Of a stretch of DNA of 64,000 nucleotides, positions 1 through 13,035 are shown in pieces. This stretch comes from Phlebopus portentosus. Its lineage: Eukaryota; Basidiomycota; Agaricomycetes; Boletales; Boletinellaceae. Positions within the stretch are counted from its first letter, which is position 1. Each line of letters starts with the position of its first letter. The stretch covers positions 372,001 to 436,000 of the forward strand of contig JAYXKI010000013.1 in the NCBI GenBank assembly GCA_037892935.1. The letters run 5' to 3'. The notes beneath the pieces are model-generated. The model was given only the letters and a program-made list of their open reading frames with translations. It was not told the DNA's origin and made no database searches. The position numbers and the translations under genes are program-made.

Positions 1-1367
1 ACTGACCGCTTGTCTTATGGTCAGCCCATCTGGACCTCTCAGAGGCCTTTCCAATGTCCATCTCATCCGAGACTTGGTATAGAGATGTATGAGAGCTCAA
101 CTTCAACTCGAAACATGTCTTCCATAAAGTGTGGTTTTATCCGCAAGACGTCGAGCAGATTCTGTACGTGCTCCGCCCGTCCGAGACAGGACTCTTCGAT
201 AGATTTGATTTTGCATAATGCGCGGATACAATACCCTCTATGGAAACAGTGCATGATATAGGTGATACTTCAGGTGATTGAATAGCACTGAAACTCGGGG
301 ATGTCATCAAACTACTTTCATCGCTCCGGACGTGTCGAGAATGCTGGTTGTTGGAGCCAATAGTACTGTGTTCAGGGAATACTCAAATTCATTCTCTTGT
401 GGGACTTTCGCATTAATATTGCCAATTTTCTACTCCTCTGTTTCAGTATATATTTCTCCTCTGTATCATGTGCATGGATAGTCTGCCAGATCATGATATG
501 ACAGAAACCGTAAACTGTACAGATTCGGGACTTCCCTGGAGACGCCGATCACAAAACTCTCACGACGCAGAACTCAGTCAGTCGTTTTCAATTTCAAAGC
601 CTTTCAGTTCCTTCACTCCAGTGCGCCAGTGTACGCCCGAGAGAGAGACTTCACCCTACATTCTTGTCGACCTATGACCTGAAAGTAACTCATTTTGACT
701 TCTCGCGAGCGACTTTCGTATACACTGATACGCAAAGATTCTGCTTTCGTTGCATCAACGCTTGCAATCGACGAAAGAACACAGACAGCATGTTTATGAT
801 CACAGACAGACCGCGATCTCGCCGATTCCTTTGTGGGGAGGACAACGAAACCGGGAGGTATATTGTCTAGTGGACAAGTTTACAGGAATACGCTGGAGAA
901 GGAAGAAGAGAGACTAATGGTACAGACTATCTACAAGTGGCAAAGCTAACGCTACTATTAATCGACGCATCGCCTCCTACGCTGGAGAGTTCTCTACATT
1001 CTAGCCTACATCGTTTCTGTCTTGCCGTATGGCACTGCTCGAGCGTAGAGGCGAGGTTGTCACGCAGGTGGACGCCGCTCGCTGATCGTGTATGATGCGA
1101 GCCGAGTTCCAGACTCCTTACTAGGCTGTCGTCGGCGAATGTGTGCCTGCGGCGTAGCGACAGTTTCGGATATAGTACACTGTTACACAGAAGGGAAGAA
1201 GCCACGCAGATATAAATAGGAAGACAACGCAAGGGAAATATTTTTCGGTGTGTTTAGTCCTCTGATTCGCGAGGTCTGGAGACTGGTATTAATACGCGTT
1301 CAGGTCATTCAAAGAATATGTATGACTTACTCCTTTAATTCAAGTGACGTTTAGCTGTGACCGTTGA
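1..1367. repeat. Array spacer, long class, cut by the window edge
   Basis: This is spacer downstream (3' side) of array copy 1. Its first bases match the spacers at about 4141 and 15821, which makes it the long class that contains the extra ~475-base block. It holds no convincing gene. The short open frames here are not kept in frame between units. Confidence 0.8.
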
Positions 1368-2800
1368 TTATACCGCCGCGGCGCCTAGTGCGAACTCGTT
1401 CCCGGCCCTTCCATCCGCTTCACGCATCCGTTGGATCCCTAGGAGGATAGCGCGGTCAACGTCAGGAGGACTCATGATTTCGGCGTCGGTGGGATTTGTA
1501 GGCTGCACCAACCGAATCGTAGGACCATTGAAAATGAACGAGTCTGGAGACGACACAGGGGACGAGGCACGCGAGAAGACCGGGCTGGAGCACGGGGAAT
1601 CGGAGGAGTTAGACTCCTCATCCGCAAAATAGCTGTCCTCATTTGCGACATGGCCGGAGAACGAGTTGTCCAGAAGGAAGAACGAGCCATCGCCATCAGT
1701 CGAGAACGAGTGATTCGCAGCCGGATTGAAATCGGCGATCACGGACCTATCCAGCTCATCGTCGAACCAGCTGGAGTCAGATTCGTTCTTATCGAAGGAC
1801 AGGTCGTTGCGCTCAACGAAGATATCCCCGAACTCCCGGACGAGCCTGGCGATTTCATGACCGCGTACGTAGGTTGCCTCTGGGGAGCTCGAACTAGCCG
1901 GGGTGGACTGACGAGGGGGAGTAGATTCGCGGGGCGGGGACCTCTTGAGCACGAAAGTAGGCCTAGGAGGGTGAGTGCGTTCGTGACCTTCAAAGTTCTC
2001 GAGGAATCCGGGGGAAAGACAAGCGCGGCCACCAGACGGGCGAATTGGTGCACGGTTGGTTTGAGCCGGACGTGGAGTCGGCGCGTACAGACCAGGTGGA
2101 TAGAAGCATGAGTTGCCAATCGCGTTTGCCTTAGCCTGATGACGCTCCGCAGGAAAGAGCCTATCCAACTCCTCGGCCGGGTTATGCTTCTTCGCCGGGA
2201 TGTTGCGAGCATTGGCGTTCTTAACCGACGACGGGCAGGTGAGCATATGCGTTAGACGAAGAATCCGAGAGCGAGCCAGTATTGCAGAGACCGGGGAGGT
2301 TGTCCGAAGCGTTTGCCATCTGATGGGATGATGAAAAGTCAGGTGGCTCGAGTGGGAATAGATAAAAGGTTAGGTGGCTTACATTTTCAAAGCGAGCCAA
2401 TGCGTTCCGGATGGCTATCTTCCTAACAGGACGGGGCTGAACCAGTTTGACCTTGGGCTATTCCATGGTCACGATGAGCTATCGTGGCTAGGAAGTGCGA
2501 AGGATAGGTGGCATACCTCGAAGTCAGAAACCATGTTGTGTAGCGGGACTCCTCTGACATGAAGGCCAGGGGGATACAATGGGCCGGCCGGTTGCTCAGA
2601 TGCCAGTTTAGTTATGTTTGTGGATTGGCGGCTCGTCGAACGCGTTAACGAAATCAAGTCTACGCTCAATTTCGGGATCAACGACGGCCTGATCCAACTG
2701 CGCAAACGTGACTGAACTCGAAAGTGGTAGGCGGGACGCACGGCCAAGGCCATACGAACTGCGCCCAGGTATGCGTAGAGGGGTTATTGAAGAAAGACAT
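1368..2800 (-). pseudogene. Array copy 1: frameshifted member of the tandem gene family
   Basis: By alignment with the intact copies the exons would be 2517-2800 (exon 1), 2383-2457 (exon 2) and 1368-2319 (exon 3). Exon 1 is 284 instead of 285 bases: relative to copy 6 it lost two bases near 2620 and gained one near 2707, so the stretch between the indels is out of frame. Exon 3 has one extra base near 2237 ('ggtgagcata' where other copies have 'ggtgacata'), which separates the N-terminal part from an otherwise open 292-codon frame. Splice signals are still present, with a GTATGC donor for intron 1. The C-terminus reads GAAAV. It is probably a decaying copy, although a short product from the 292-codon frame cannot be excluded. 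Confidence 0.75.
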
Positions 2801-2893
2801 GACAGCTAATAGCAGGAGAGGAGGAAACTTCTCGATACTGCTAGGTGGATGGTAGTGGTAGGTTGGAAAGAGGGGGCGGTCGCTTCGTGGGTT

Positions 2894-2922
2894 GTTATAC
2901 TCTCCTCAAAGGCTTTGTGGCC
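2894..2922 (-). promoter_or_regulatory. Family promoter module, copy 1
   Basis: On the minus strand GGCCACAAAGCC (2911-2922) is followed after 11 bases by TATAAC (2894-2899), about 95 bases before the exon 1 ATG. The same module lies upstream of the other array copies. Confidence 0.6.
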
Positions 2923-5477
2923 AGGGCCTCGGTAGATGCCGTGCTCAAGTTTCAAGCCACGGTCTAAGTTGTGCCTCGCTATAGAAGTGCTTTCACGCGC
3001 TTCAGCCGCGTAATTAATTCATCTCGCTTCGCCCCCAAATCGGACCACCTGCATTCAAATTATGCTTACGGGGAGGAGCAAGAGAGGACGAGGCGAAGGG
3101 AATACAGTTCTTGACTCGGAGGTCTTCTCCACAAAGTGATTGCACAGCGTCAGCTTGAACCATTTTATACAGAACCAATGGTCTTTTAAACCCTTCGATT
3201 TGATGTTGCAATGTCTTTGCATTGTCTTGTCGGAGATTACGTCCCACGGGATGACTGGCATCGTTTTCATCTCGTATTTGATTCTTATTTTGAATTGAAG
3301 GTGGAAGTATAAGGCTGGATTGGCTAAGGCGCGCAACACAGTTCGCTCCAGTGCTCATGCTGGCCATTACTGTACTTGTCATTGATGCTACTAGACTGCC
3401 GATACTGTCACCTATTCCATTGTTGAACTCTCGCATCTGTCGGATACTAAGAGAGTCACCCGGAACTGAATCGACTGGGTCAGCAAGACTAGTATTTTCG
3501 ATCGTATGCGAGCATAATCACGATATGAGGTTTCAGCTTAACCGTGCGACAGCAATCAGTCGTGTACATTCTTCCCCTTGTTTGGAACTCATGGTTACTT
3601 CTCTTCAACGGGCAATTCAAATAATCGGAAGATGGAAGAAGCTCTTACCTACATGGTCATGATGATGAAGAGAGTTCTTCTTGATCAACTCGATCAAGGA
3701 CTACGATGCTCTCTCAGCCCCCACCTCCTCGTGTCTCGGCTTTTATATCCCTCTACGTGACCCAGTCTGGCATGTTCATGGAGCTAATTATTTGTACTAA
3801 TGTTTAGATGTGATCCTTCGTGCATAATCTCTACTTACGTTCGTATTCATCTATCCGAGCATGGGAGACCGTTGTCCGTGGCCAAGGAATCAATGTTGGC
3901 GATGCAACGATGTACCCTTGCAGCTAGTAAGTCAGTCCTATGCGTTACAGGCTCGGGTCGGAGCGACTGGGCTTCAAAGTGGATCTCGGGCCAGGGCCTC
4001 GCAACGTCTCTCTCTCTATTGTGAAAGGCCCGCATCGCCATCTGGAATGCAGACACGATCTGCAGAGCGGGTAAGGTCGATGAATGATTTTCGGGTGTTC
4101 AAAAGGTACGATGTCACAGATATGTACCTATAATCCTGGTACTGCCCGTCACTGACCCATTTGGTCAGCCCATCTGGACCCCTCAGAGGCCTTTCCAATG
4201 TCCATCTCATTCGAGACTTGATAGAGATGTATGAGAGTTCAAGTTCAACTCGAAGCGCGTCTTCCATAAAGTGCGATTTTATCTACAAGATGTCGAGCAA
4301 ATTCGGTACGTGGTCCATTGGTCCGAGATAGGACTCTTCGATAAATCTGATTTGCAAAATGCGCGGATGCAATGTCTTCAATGGAAACCATGTATGATAT
4401 GATATTGAAATAGCACTGGGACTCGGGGACGCCATCAATCTACGGGGATGCTCCGGTCGTTCGAGAACGCTGGTCGTTGGAGTAATTTGTTCAGTGAATA
4501 TTCAAGCTTATTCCCTTATGGGACTTCTGTATTTTTATTTCAAATTTTGTATTCCTCTATTTTAGCATATGTTTCCCCTCTGTACCATGTACATTGGATA
4601 GTTTACCAGATCATGATATGACAGAAACTTAAACTTGTACAAGATTCGGGACTTTCCTGGACGCCGATCATTGACGGAGTACAAAATTCTCACGACGCAG
4701 AGAACTCAGTCGTTTTTAAATCCTTTCAGTTCCTTCACTCCAGTGCGCCAGTGTACGCCCGAGAGAGACACTTCACCCTACATTCTTGTCGACCTATGAC
4801 CTGAAAGTAACTCATTTTGACTTCTCGCGAGCGGCTTTCATATACGCTGATACGCAAAGAATCTGTATTTTCCCCCATTACATCAGTGCCGTACGCTTGC
4901 AATCGACTAAAGAACACAGACAGCATGTTTATGATCACAGACAGACCGCGATCTCGTCGATTCCTCAGTAAGGAGGATGAACGAAACCGGGATGTATATT
5001 GTCTAATGGACAGGTTTACAGGAATACGCTGGAGAAGGAAGAAGAGAGACTAATGGTACAGACTATTAATCGACGCATCGCCTCCTACGCTGGAGAGTTC
5101 TCTACATTCTAGCTTACATCGTTTCTGTCTTGTCGTATGGCACTGCACTGAGCAAAGAGGCGAGGTTGCCCCGTACGTGGGCGCCGCTCGCTGATCGTGC
5201 ACGATACAAGCCGAGTTCCAGACTCCTTGCTAGGCTGTCGTCGGCGAATGTGTGCCTGCGGCGTAGGGACAGTTTCGGATATAGTACACTGTTACACAGG
5301 AGGAGAAGAAACCACACAGGTATAAACAGGAAGACAACGCAAGGGAAATATTTTTCGATGTGTTTAGTCCTCTTATTCGCGAAGTCTGGAGACTGGTATT
5401 AGTACGCGTTCAGGTCATTCAAAGAATTAGCGTGACTCACTCCTTTAATGCAAGTGACGTTTAGCTGTGACCGTTGT
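2923..5477. repeat. Array spacer between copies 1 and 2, long class
   Basis: This spacer holds a degenerate open frame (3014-3436, minus) that is related to shorter frames in other spacers, a TATAAAA sequence on the minus strand at 3741-3747, and the ~475-base optional block from roughly 4050 to 4490. The region from about 5050 to 5330 is nearly identical to 9025-9300 in the next spacer. No intact gene is supported. Confidence 0.8.
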
Positions 5478-6911
5478 TTACGCCGCCGCCGCGCCTAGTG
5501 CGAACTCGTTCCTGGCCCTTCCATCCGCTTCACGCATCCGTTGGATCCCTAGGAGGATAGCGCGGTCGACGTCAGGAGGACTCATGATTTCGGCGTCGGT
5601 GGGATTTGTAGGCTGCACCAAGCGAATCGTAGGACCATTGAAAATGAACGAGTCCGGAGACGACACAGGAGACGAGGCACGCGAGAAGACCGGGCTGGAG
5701 CACGGGGACTCGGAGGAGTTAGACTCTTCATCCGCAAAATAGCTGTCCTCGTTCGCGACATGGCCGGAGAACGAGTTGTCCAGAAGGAAGAACGAGCCGT
5801 CACCATCAGTCGAGAACGTGTGATTCGCAGCCGGATTGAAGTCGCCGATCGCAGACCGATCCAGCTCATCGTCGAACCAGCTGGAGTCGGTTTCGTTTTT
5901 ATCGAAGGACAGGTCGTTACGCTCCACGAAGATGTCGCCGAATTCCCTGACGAGCCTGGCGATTTCATGACCGCGTACGTAGGTTGCCTCTGGGGAGCTC
6001 GAACTAGACGGGGTGGACTGACGAGGTGGAGTAGATTCGCGGGGCGGGGACCTCTTGAGCACGAAAGTAGGCCTAGGAGGCTGAGGGCGCTCGTGACCTT
6101 CAAAGTTCTCGAGGAATCCGGGGGAAAGACAAGCGCGGCCACCAGACGGGCGAATCGGTGCACGGTTGGGTTGAGCCGGACGCGGAGTCGGCGCGTACAG
6201 GCCAGGTGGATAGAAGCATGAGTTACCAATCGCGTTTGCCTTAGCCTGATGACGCTGCGCAGGAAAGAGCCTATCCAACTCCGCAGCGGGGTTATGCTTC
6301 TTCACTGGGATGTTGCGAGTATTGGCGTTCTTAACCGACGACGGGCAGGTGACATATGCGTTAGACGAAGAATCCGAGAGCGAGCCAGTATTGCAGAGAT
6401 CGGGGAGGGTGCCCGAAGCGTTTGCCATCTGATGGGATGATGATAAGTCATGTGGCTTGAGTGGGAATAGATAAAAGGTTAGGTGGCTTACATGTTCAAA
6501 GCGAGCTAATGCGTTGCGGATGGCTATCTTCCTAACAGGACGCGGCTGAACCAGTTTGACCTTTGGCTATTTCATTGTCACAATGAGCTATCGTGGCCGG
6601 AAAGGCATGAAGGCCAGGTGGCTTACCTGGGATCCAGAAGACGTGTACCGTAGCGGGACCCCTCCGACATGAAGGCCAGGGGGATACAAGGGACAGGTCG
6701 GTCGTTCAGATGCCAGTTCAGAGTTGTTCGCTGGAAGTTGGGGCTCGTCAAAGGCATTGATGAAATCAAGCCTTTGCTCGATTTCGGGATCAATGACGGC
6801 CTGGTCCAATTCCGCGTACGAACTGAACTCGAACGTCGTGGGCGGGACGCACGGCCAAGGCCATACGAACTGTGCCCAGGTATACATAGAAGAGTTATTG
6901 AAGAAAGACAT
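5478..6911 (-). CDS. Array copy 2: intact 436-aa protein of unknown function
   Basis: The exons are 6627-6911, 6492-6566 and 5478-6428 (285, 75 and 951 bases). All junctions are phase 0 with GT-AG introns of 60 and 63 bases. I start at the MSFF methionine because the open frame further upstream runs through the TATA-like box. The protein has, in order: a Trp/Pro-rich start (WAQFVWPWP, about 14-22), a VDPEIE..LDFIN motif, a YPPGLHVGG motif (about 75-84), a basic segment QPRPVRKIAIRNALARFEH that ends exactly at intron 2, then KKHNPAAELDRLFPA, a second YPPGLYAP, a Ser/Pro-rich stretch, HEIARLVREFGDIFVE, acidic patches with aromatics (SSWFDDELDRS, DSYFADEESNSSES), and a C-terminal TIRLVQPTNP with an Ala tail. 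No known domain, signal peptide or membrane segment is visible. I do not recognise the family. It looks largely disordered. Confidence 0.8.
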
Positions 6912-7005
6912 TATAGCTAATAGCAGGAGGTGAGGAAACTTCTCGATACTGCTAGGTGGATGGTTGTGGTAGGTTGGAAAGAGGGGAGCGGTCGTTTCGT
7001 GGGTT

Positions 7006-7034
7006 GTTATACTCTCCTCAAAGGCTTTGTGGCC
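7006..7034 (-). promoter_or_regulatory. Family promoter module, copy 2
   Basis: GGCCACAAAGCC (7023-7034) and TATAAC (7006-7011) lie on the minus strand. The TATA-like box is 95 bases upstream of the ATG at 6911. Confidence 0.6.
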
Positions 7035-9452
7035 AGGACCTCGGCAGATGCCGTGCTCAAGTTTCAAGCCACGGTCTAAGTTGTGCCTCGCTATAGAAGT
7101 GCTTTCTCACGCGCTTAGGCCAACTCAAAGAGAGGACGAGGCGAAGAGAATACAGTTCTCGACTCGGAGGTCTTCTCCACAAAGTGATTGCACAGCCTCA
7201 GCTTGAACCGTTTTATACAGAACTAATGGTCTTAATCTCTTCGGTTTGATGTTGCAATGCCTTTGCATTGTCTTGTCGGAGATTATGTTCCACGGGATGA
7301 CCGTCATCGTTTTCATCTCGTATTTGATTCTTTTGTTGAATTGGCAGGAGAAAGAAGAATGCTGGATTGGCTAAGGCGCGCAAACCAGTTTGCTCCAATG
7401 CTCATGCTGGCCATCACTGTAGATGCCATTGATGCTACTAGACTACCGATACTGTCACCCATTCCATTGTTGAGCTCTTACATCTGTCGGATGCTAAGAG
7501 AGTTACCCGGAACTGTTTCGTCTGTGTCGGCAAGGCTAGTATTCTCGATGGTATGCATATTCGAGCATGATCACGATTTGAGGTTTCAGCTCAATCCCGC
7601 GGTAGTGTTCATTTATGTACAGTCTGGTGTTTATTTGGAACTCATGGTTACTTCTATTCAATGCGCAATTCAAAGAATCGGAAGATGGACGAAGCTCTTG
7701 CCTACATGGTCTTGATGATGAAGAGAGTTCCTCTTGATCAACTCGATCGAGGACTACGATGCTCTCTCATCCCCCACCTCCTCGTGTCTCGGCTTTTATA
7801 TCGCTCTACGATTGCGCCTACATATGATTTCGTCTGGCATGTTCATGGAGCTAATTATTTGTACTAATGTTTAGATGTGATTACCCTTCGTGTATAATCT
7901 CTACTTATGTTCCTGTTCATCTACCAGAGAAACAGGCAAGACGACCGTTGTCCGTGGCCAAGGATCAATGTTGGCGACGCAATGATGCAGTCTTACAGCT
8001 AGCAGTCCTACGCGGCACAGTTGAAGTGATTGAGCCTTAAAGTGGGTTTCGGGCCAGGGCCTCGCAACATCTCTTTCTACTGCGAAAGGCTCGCATCACC
8101 ATCTAACATGCAGACACGATCTCCAGGGTAGGTCAGAGTGATAAGTGATTTTTAGGTGTTCAAAAGGCATGATGTTACAGGCCCATTTGGGCCTCTCAGA
8201 GGCCTTTCCGATGTTCATCTCATTCGAGACTTGATGCGGTGATGTATGAGAGTTTAAGTTCAACTTGAAGCGCGTCTTTCATGCAGTGCGGTTTCATCTA
8301 CAATACGCCCAGCTGTTCAGCACATGATCCATTGGTCCGTTATAGGCCTCTCCGGTAGATTTAAACATGTGTGGATGCAGCGCGTTCTATGGTGATTGAA
8401 ATGCGCTGGAACTCGGGGATGCTGGTCGTTGGAGCCCATAGTACTTTGTTCAGGGAATGCTCAAACTTATTCCCTTATGGGACTTTCGCATAAATATTGC
8501 TAATTTTCTATTCCTCTGTTTTAGTATATATTTCTCTTTCGTATCATATACGTGAATAATACCGGATCACGATACGACAGAAACTGTAAAGCTGTGCAGA
8601 TTCGGGACTTTCCTGGACGCCGATCATTGACGGAGCACAAAATTCTCACGACGCAGAACTCAGTCGTTTTCAAAGCCTTTCAGTTCCTTCACTCCAGTGC
8701 GCCAGTGTACGCCCGAGAGAGAGACTGCACCTTACGTTCTTGTCGCCCTATGGCGTGCCCATTCTGACTTCCCGCGACTGACCTTCGTATATGCTGATGT
8801 GCAAAGATTCCGCATTTTCCTTCGTTGCATCAATGTCGTACGCTTGCAATTGACGAAAGGACACAGACAACATGTTTATGATCACAGACAGACCGCGATC
8901 TCGTCGAGTCCCCGGTAAGGAGGACGAACGAAACCGGGAGGTATATTGTCTAGTGGACAAGTTTACAGGAATACGCTGGAGAAGGAAGAAGGGAGACTAG
9001 TGGTACAGACTATCTACAAGTGGCAAAGCTAGCGCTACTATTAATCGACGCATCGCCTCCTACGCTGGAGAGTTCTCTACATTCTAGCTTACATCGTTTC
9101 TGTCTTGTCGTATGGCACTGCACTGAGCAAAGAGGCGAGGTTGCCCCGTACGTGGGCGCCGCTCGCTGATCGTGCACGATACAAGCCGAGTTCCAGACTC
9201 CTTGCCAGGCTGTCGTCGGCGAATGTGTGCCTGCGGCGTAGGGACAGTTTCGGATATAGTACACTGTTACACAGGAGGAGAAGAAACCACACAGGTATAA
9301 ACAGGAAGACAACGCAAGGGCAATATTTTTCGGTGTGTTTAGTCCTCTGATTCGCGAGGTCTGGAGACTGGTATCAGTACGCGTTCAGGTCATTCAAAGA
9401 ATATGTATGACTTACTCCTTTAATTCAAGTGACGTTTAGCTGTGACCGTTGT
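7035..9452. repeat. Array spacer between copies 2 and 3, long class
   Basis: This spacer is homologous to the one before it and carries the optional block at about 8110-8440. A TATAAAA on the minus strand lies at 7794-7800. The frame that encodes a 62-aa peptide in four other spacers is interrupted here by a stop. The last ~280 bases before the gene match the previous spacer almost exactly, including two antiparallel open frames that I treat as non-coding. Confidence 0.8.
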
Positions 9453-10885
9453 TTACGCCGCCGCCGCGCCTAGTGCGAACTCGTTCCTGGCCCTTCCATC
9501 TGCTTCACGCATCCGTTGGATCCCTAGGAGGATAGCGCGGTCGACGTCAGGAGGACTCATGATTTCGGCGTCGGAGGGATTTGTAGGCTGCACCAGGCGA
9601 ATCGTAGGACCATTGAAAATGAACGAGTCTGGAGACGACACAGGAGACGAGGCACGCGAGAAGACCGGGCTGGAACACGGGGACTCGGAGGAGTTAGACT
9701 CCTCATCCGCAAAATAGCTGTCCTCGTTCGCGACATGGCCGGAGAATGAGTTGTCCAGAAGGAAGAATGAGCCATCACCATCAGTCGAGAACGAGTGATT
9801 CGCAGCCGGATTGAAGTCGGCGATCGCGGACCGATCCAGCTCGTCGTCGAACCAGCTGGAGTCGGGTTCGTTCTTATCGAAGGACAGGTTGTCGCGTTCA
9901 ACGAAGATATCACCGAACTCCCGGACGAGCCTTGCGATTTCGTGGCCGCGTACATATGTTGCCTCTGGGGAGCTTGAACTAGACGGGGTGGACTGACGAG
10001 CGGGAGTAGATTCGCGGGGCGGGGACCTCTTGAGCACGAAAGTAGGCCTAGGAGGGTGAGTGCGCTCGTGACCTTCAAAGTTCTCGAGGAATCCGGGGGA
10101 AAGACAAGCGCGGCCGCCAGACGGGCGAATCGGTGCACGGTTGGTTTGAGCCGGACGCGGAGTCGGCGCGTACAGGCCAGGTGGATAGAAGCATGAGTTG
10201 CCAATCGCGTTTGCCTTAGCCTGACGACGCTCCGCAGGAAAGAGCCTATCCAACTCCGCAGCGGGGTTATGCTTCTTCGCCGGGATGTTGCGAGTATTGG
10301 CGTTCTTAACCGACGACGGGCAGGTGACATATGCGTTAGACGAAGAATCCGAGAGCGAGCCAGTACTGCAGAGATCGGGGAGGGTGTCCGAAGCATTTGC
10401 CATCTGATGGGATGATGATAAGTCAGGTGGCTTGAGTGGGAATAGATAAAAGGTTGGGTGGCTTACATGTTCAAAGCGAGCCAATGCGTTCCGGATGGCG
10501 ATCTTCCTGACTGGACGTGGCTGAACCAGTTTGACCTTGGGCTGTTCCATGGTCACAATGAGTTATCGCGTCTGGGAAGCGCGAAGGATAGGTGGCTTAC
10601 CTCGAAATCAGAAACCGTGTTGCGTAACGGTACCCCTCCGACATGGAGGCCAGGGGGATACAAGGGCCCAGTCGGTTGCTCAGACACCAGTTCGGATCTG
10701 TTTGCCTGGATTGGCGGCTCGTCGAAGACGTTAATGAAATCGAGCCTTTTCTCGATTTCAGGATCAATGACGGCCTGGTCCAATTCCTCAAACGAACTGA
10801 ACTCGACTGTCGTGGGCGGGACGCACGGCCAAGGCCATACGAAGTGTGCCCAGGTATGCGTAGAGGAGTTATTGAAGAAAGACAT
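9453..10885 (-). CDS. Array copy 3: intact 436-aa family member
   Basis: The exons are 10601-10885, 10467-10541 and 9453-10403. Intron 1 is 59 bases. The 63-base intron 2 contains no stop and is a multiple of three, so an unspliced transcript would simply add 21 residues and run upstream to an in-frame ATG at 10556, just before the exon 2 acceptor. All family motifs are kept. The C-terminus is ALGAAAA, as in copy 2. Relative to copy 2, exon 1 differs at many positions (for example DEPPIQANRSELV), while exon 3 is close to identical. Confidence 0.8.
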
Positions 10886-10979
10886 GACAGCTAATAGCAG
10901 GAGAGGAGGAAACTTCTCGATACTGCTAGGTGGATGGTAGTGGTAGGTTGGAAAGAGGGGGGCGGTCGCTTCGTGGGTT

Positions 10980-11008
10980 GTTATACTCTCCTCAAAGGCT
11001 TTGTGGCC
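10980..11008 (-). promoter_or_regulatory. Family promoter module, copy 3
   Basis: GGCCACAAAGCC (10997-11008) and TATAAC (10980-10985) lie on the minus strand, 95 bases before the ATG. Confidence 0.6.
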
Positions 11009-13035
11009 AGGGCCTCGGTAGATGCCGTGCTCAAGTTTCAAGCCACGGTCTAAGTTGTGCCTCGCTTTAGAAGTGCTTTCTCACGCGCTTAGGCCAACTC
11101 AAGCCAATGCTTGAGCCGCGTCGCCCCCAAATCGGAAGATAGCTACACCTGCATTCAAATTATGCCCACTGAAATGAGCAAGAGAGGACGAGGCGAAGAG
11201 AATACAGTTCTCGACTCGGAGGTCTTCTCCACAAAGTGATTGCACAGCCTCAGCTTGAACCATTTTATACAGAACCAATGGTCTTTTAAACCCTTCGATT
11301 TGATGTTGCAATGTCTTTGCATTGTCTTGGCGAAGATTACGTCCCACGGGATGACTGACATCGTTTTCATCTCGTATTTGATTCTTTTGTTGAATTGGTG
11401 AGAGAAAGTATAAGGCTGGATTGGCTACGGCGCGTAACACAGTTCGTTCCAGTGCTCATGCTGGCCATTACTGTACTTGTCATTGATGCTACAATACTAG
11501 ACTGCCGACACTGTCACGTATTCCATTGTTAAACTCTCGCATCCGTCGAATACTAAGAGAGTTACCCGGAACTGGATCGACTGGCTCAGCAAGACTAGTA
11601 TTTTCGATGGCATGCATATTCGAGCATAATCACGATATGAGTTTTCAGCTCAATCACTGCGACAGCAAGTCAACCAAGGACTACGATGCCTTCTCGTCTT
11701 CCGCCTCCTCACATTGTAGCTTGTACTATTTCGTCCGGCATGTTCATGGAGCTAATTCTTCATACTAATGTTCGGATGCGATTACCCTTCGTGCATAATC
11801 TCTACTTACGTTCCCATTTGTCTACCAGAAAAAATGCAAGAATGGAAGGAAGTCCGCTGTCCGTGCTCAAGGAATCATTGTCGGAAACGCAACAATGTAC
11901 CCTTGCAGCTAGTAAGTTAGTCCTATGCGGCACAGCCTCGTATCGAAGTGATTGGTCTTTAAACTAGGTTTCGGGCCAGAGCCTCACAACATCTCTTTCT
12001 ACTTTCTATTGTGAAAGGCTCGCATTGCCATCTGAAATTGTAGTACAACTGCGTTCAAGGAATACTCAAACTTATTCCCTTATGGGTCTTTCGCACTATT
12101 ATTGCAAATTTCTGTTCCTCTGTTTCTAGTATTTTATTTCTCCTCTGTATCATGTGCGTAAGTTTAGCAGATCGTGATATGACGGAAATCGTAAACTGTA
12201 CATATTCGGGACTTTCCTGGACGCCGATCATTGACAGAGCACCAAACTCTCACGAACTCAGTCAAAGCCTTTCAGTTCTTTCACTCCAGTGCGCCAGTGT
12301 ATGCCCGAGAGAGACACTTCACCCTGAGTTCTTGTCGCCATATGACCTGAAAGTAACTCATTCTGACTTCTCGCGAGCGACTTTCGTATACGCTGATACG
12401 CAAAGATTCTGCTTTCGTTGCATCAACGCTTGCAATCGACGAAAGAACACAGACAGCATGTTTATGATCACAGACAGACCGCGATCTCGTCGAGTCCCCG
12501 GTAAGGAGGATGAACGAAACCGGGAGATATATTGTCTAGTGGACAAGTTTACAGGAATACGCTGGAGAAGGAAGAAGAGAGACGAATGGTCGAGACTATC
12601 TACATGTGGCAAAGCTAGCGCTACTATTAATCAACGCGTCGCCTCCTACGCTGGAGAGTTCCCCACATTCTAGCTTATACCGTTTCTGTCTTGCCGTATG
12701 GCACTGCACTGAGCAAAGAGGCGAGGTTGTCACGCAGGGGAACGCTCGCTGATCGTGTATGATGCGAGCCGAGTTCCAGACCCCTTGCTAGGCTGTCGTC
12801 GGCGAATGTGTGCCTGCGGCGCAGCGACAGTTTCGGATATAGTACACTGTTACACAGGAGGAGAAGAAACCACACAGGTATAAACAGGAAGACAACGCAA
12901 GGGAAATATTCTTCGGTGAGTTTAGTCCTCTGATTCGTGAGGTCTGGAGACTGGTATTAGTACGCGTTCAGGTCATTCAAAGAATATGTATGACTGACTC
13001 CCTTAATTCAGGTGACGTTTGACCATGACCATTGT
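11009..13035. repeat. Array spacer between copies 3 and 4, short class
   Basis: This spacer lacks the ~475-base optional block. 'CATCTGAAAT' near 12030 is joined almost directly to 'GTTCAAGGAATACTCAAA'. A 113-codon minus-strand frame (11099-11440) is related to frames in the other spacers but is not consistently preserved. No gene is supported. Confidence 0.8.

Noticed and set aside
5760..6221. Long plus-strand open frames antisense to exon 3 in most copies (for example 153 codons)
   Set aside because: They mirror the real exon through its codon pattern, have no motifs, and vary in length between copies while the minus-strand frame stays constant.
6912..7067. Upstream extension of exon 1 (MKLEHG...) as a longer N-terminus
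   Set aside because: That frame runs through the conserved TATAAC element and lies in the likely 5' untranslated region. In copy 5 it is broken by the one-base deletion.
10467..10556. An alternative start ATGGAACAGCCC just before exon 2, which would make exon 1 a separate gene
   Set aside because: In copies 1, 2 and 7 the codons before exon 2 read TAG, and in copies 4 and 5 the ATG is out of frame, while the AG acceptor is kept. Splicing from exon 1 explains this better.
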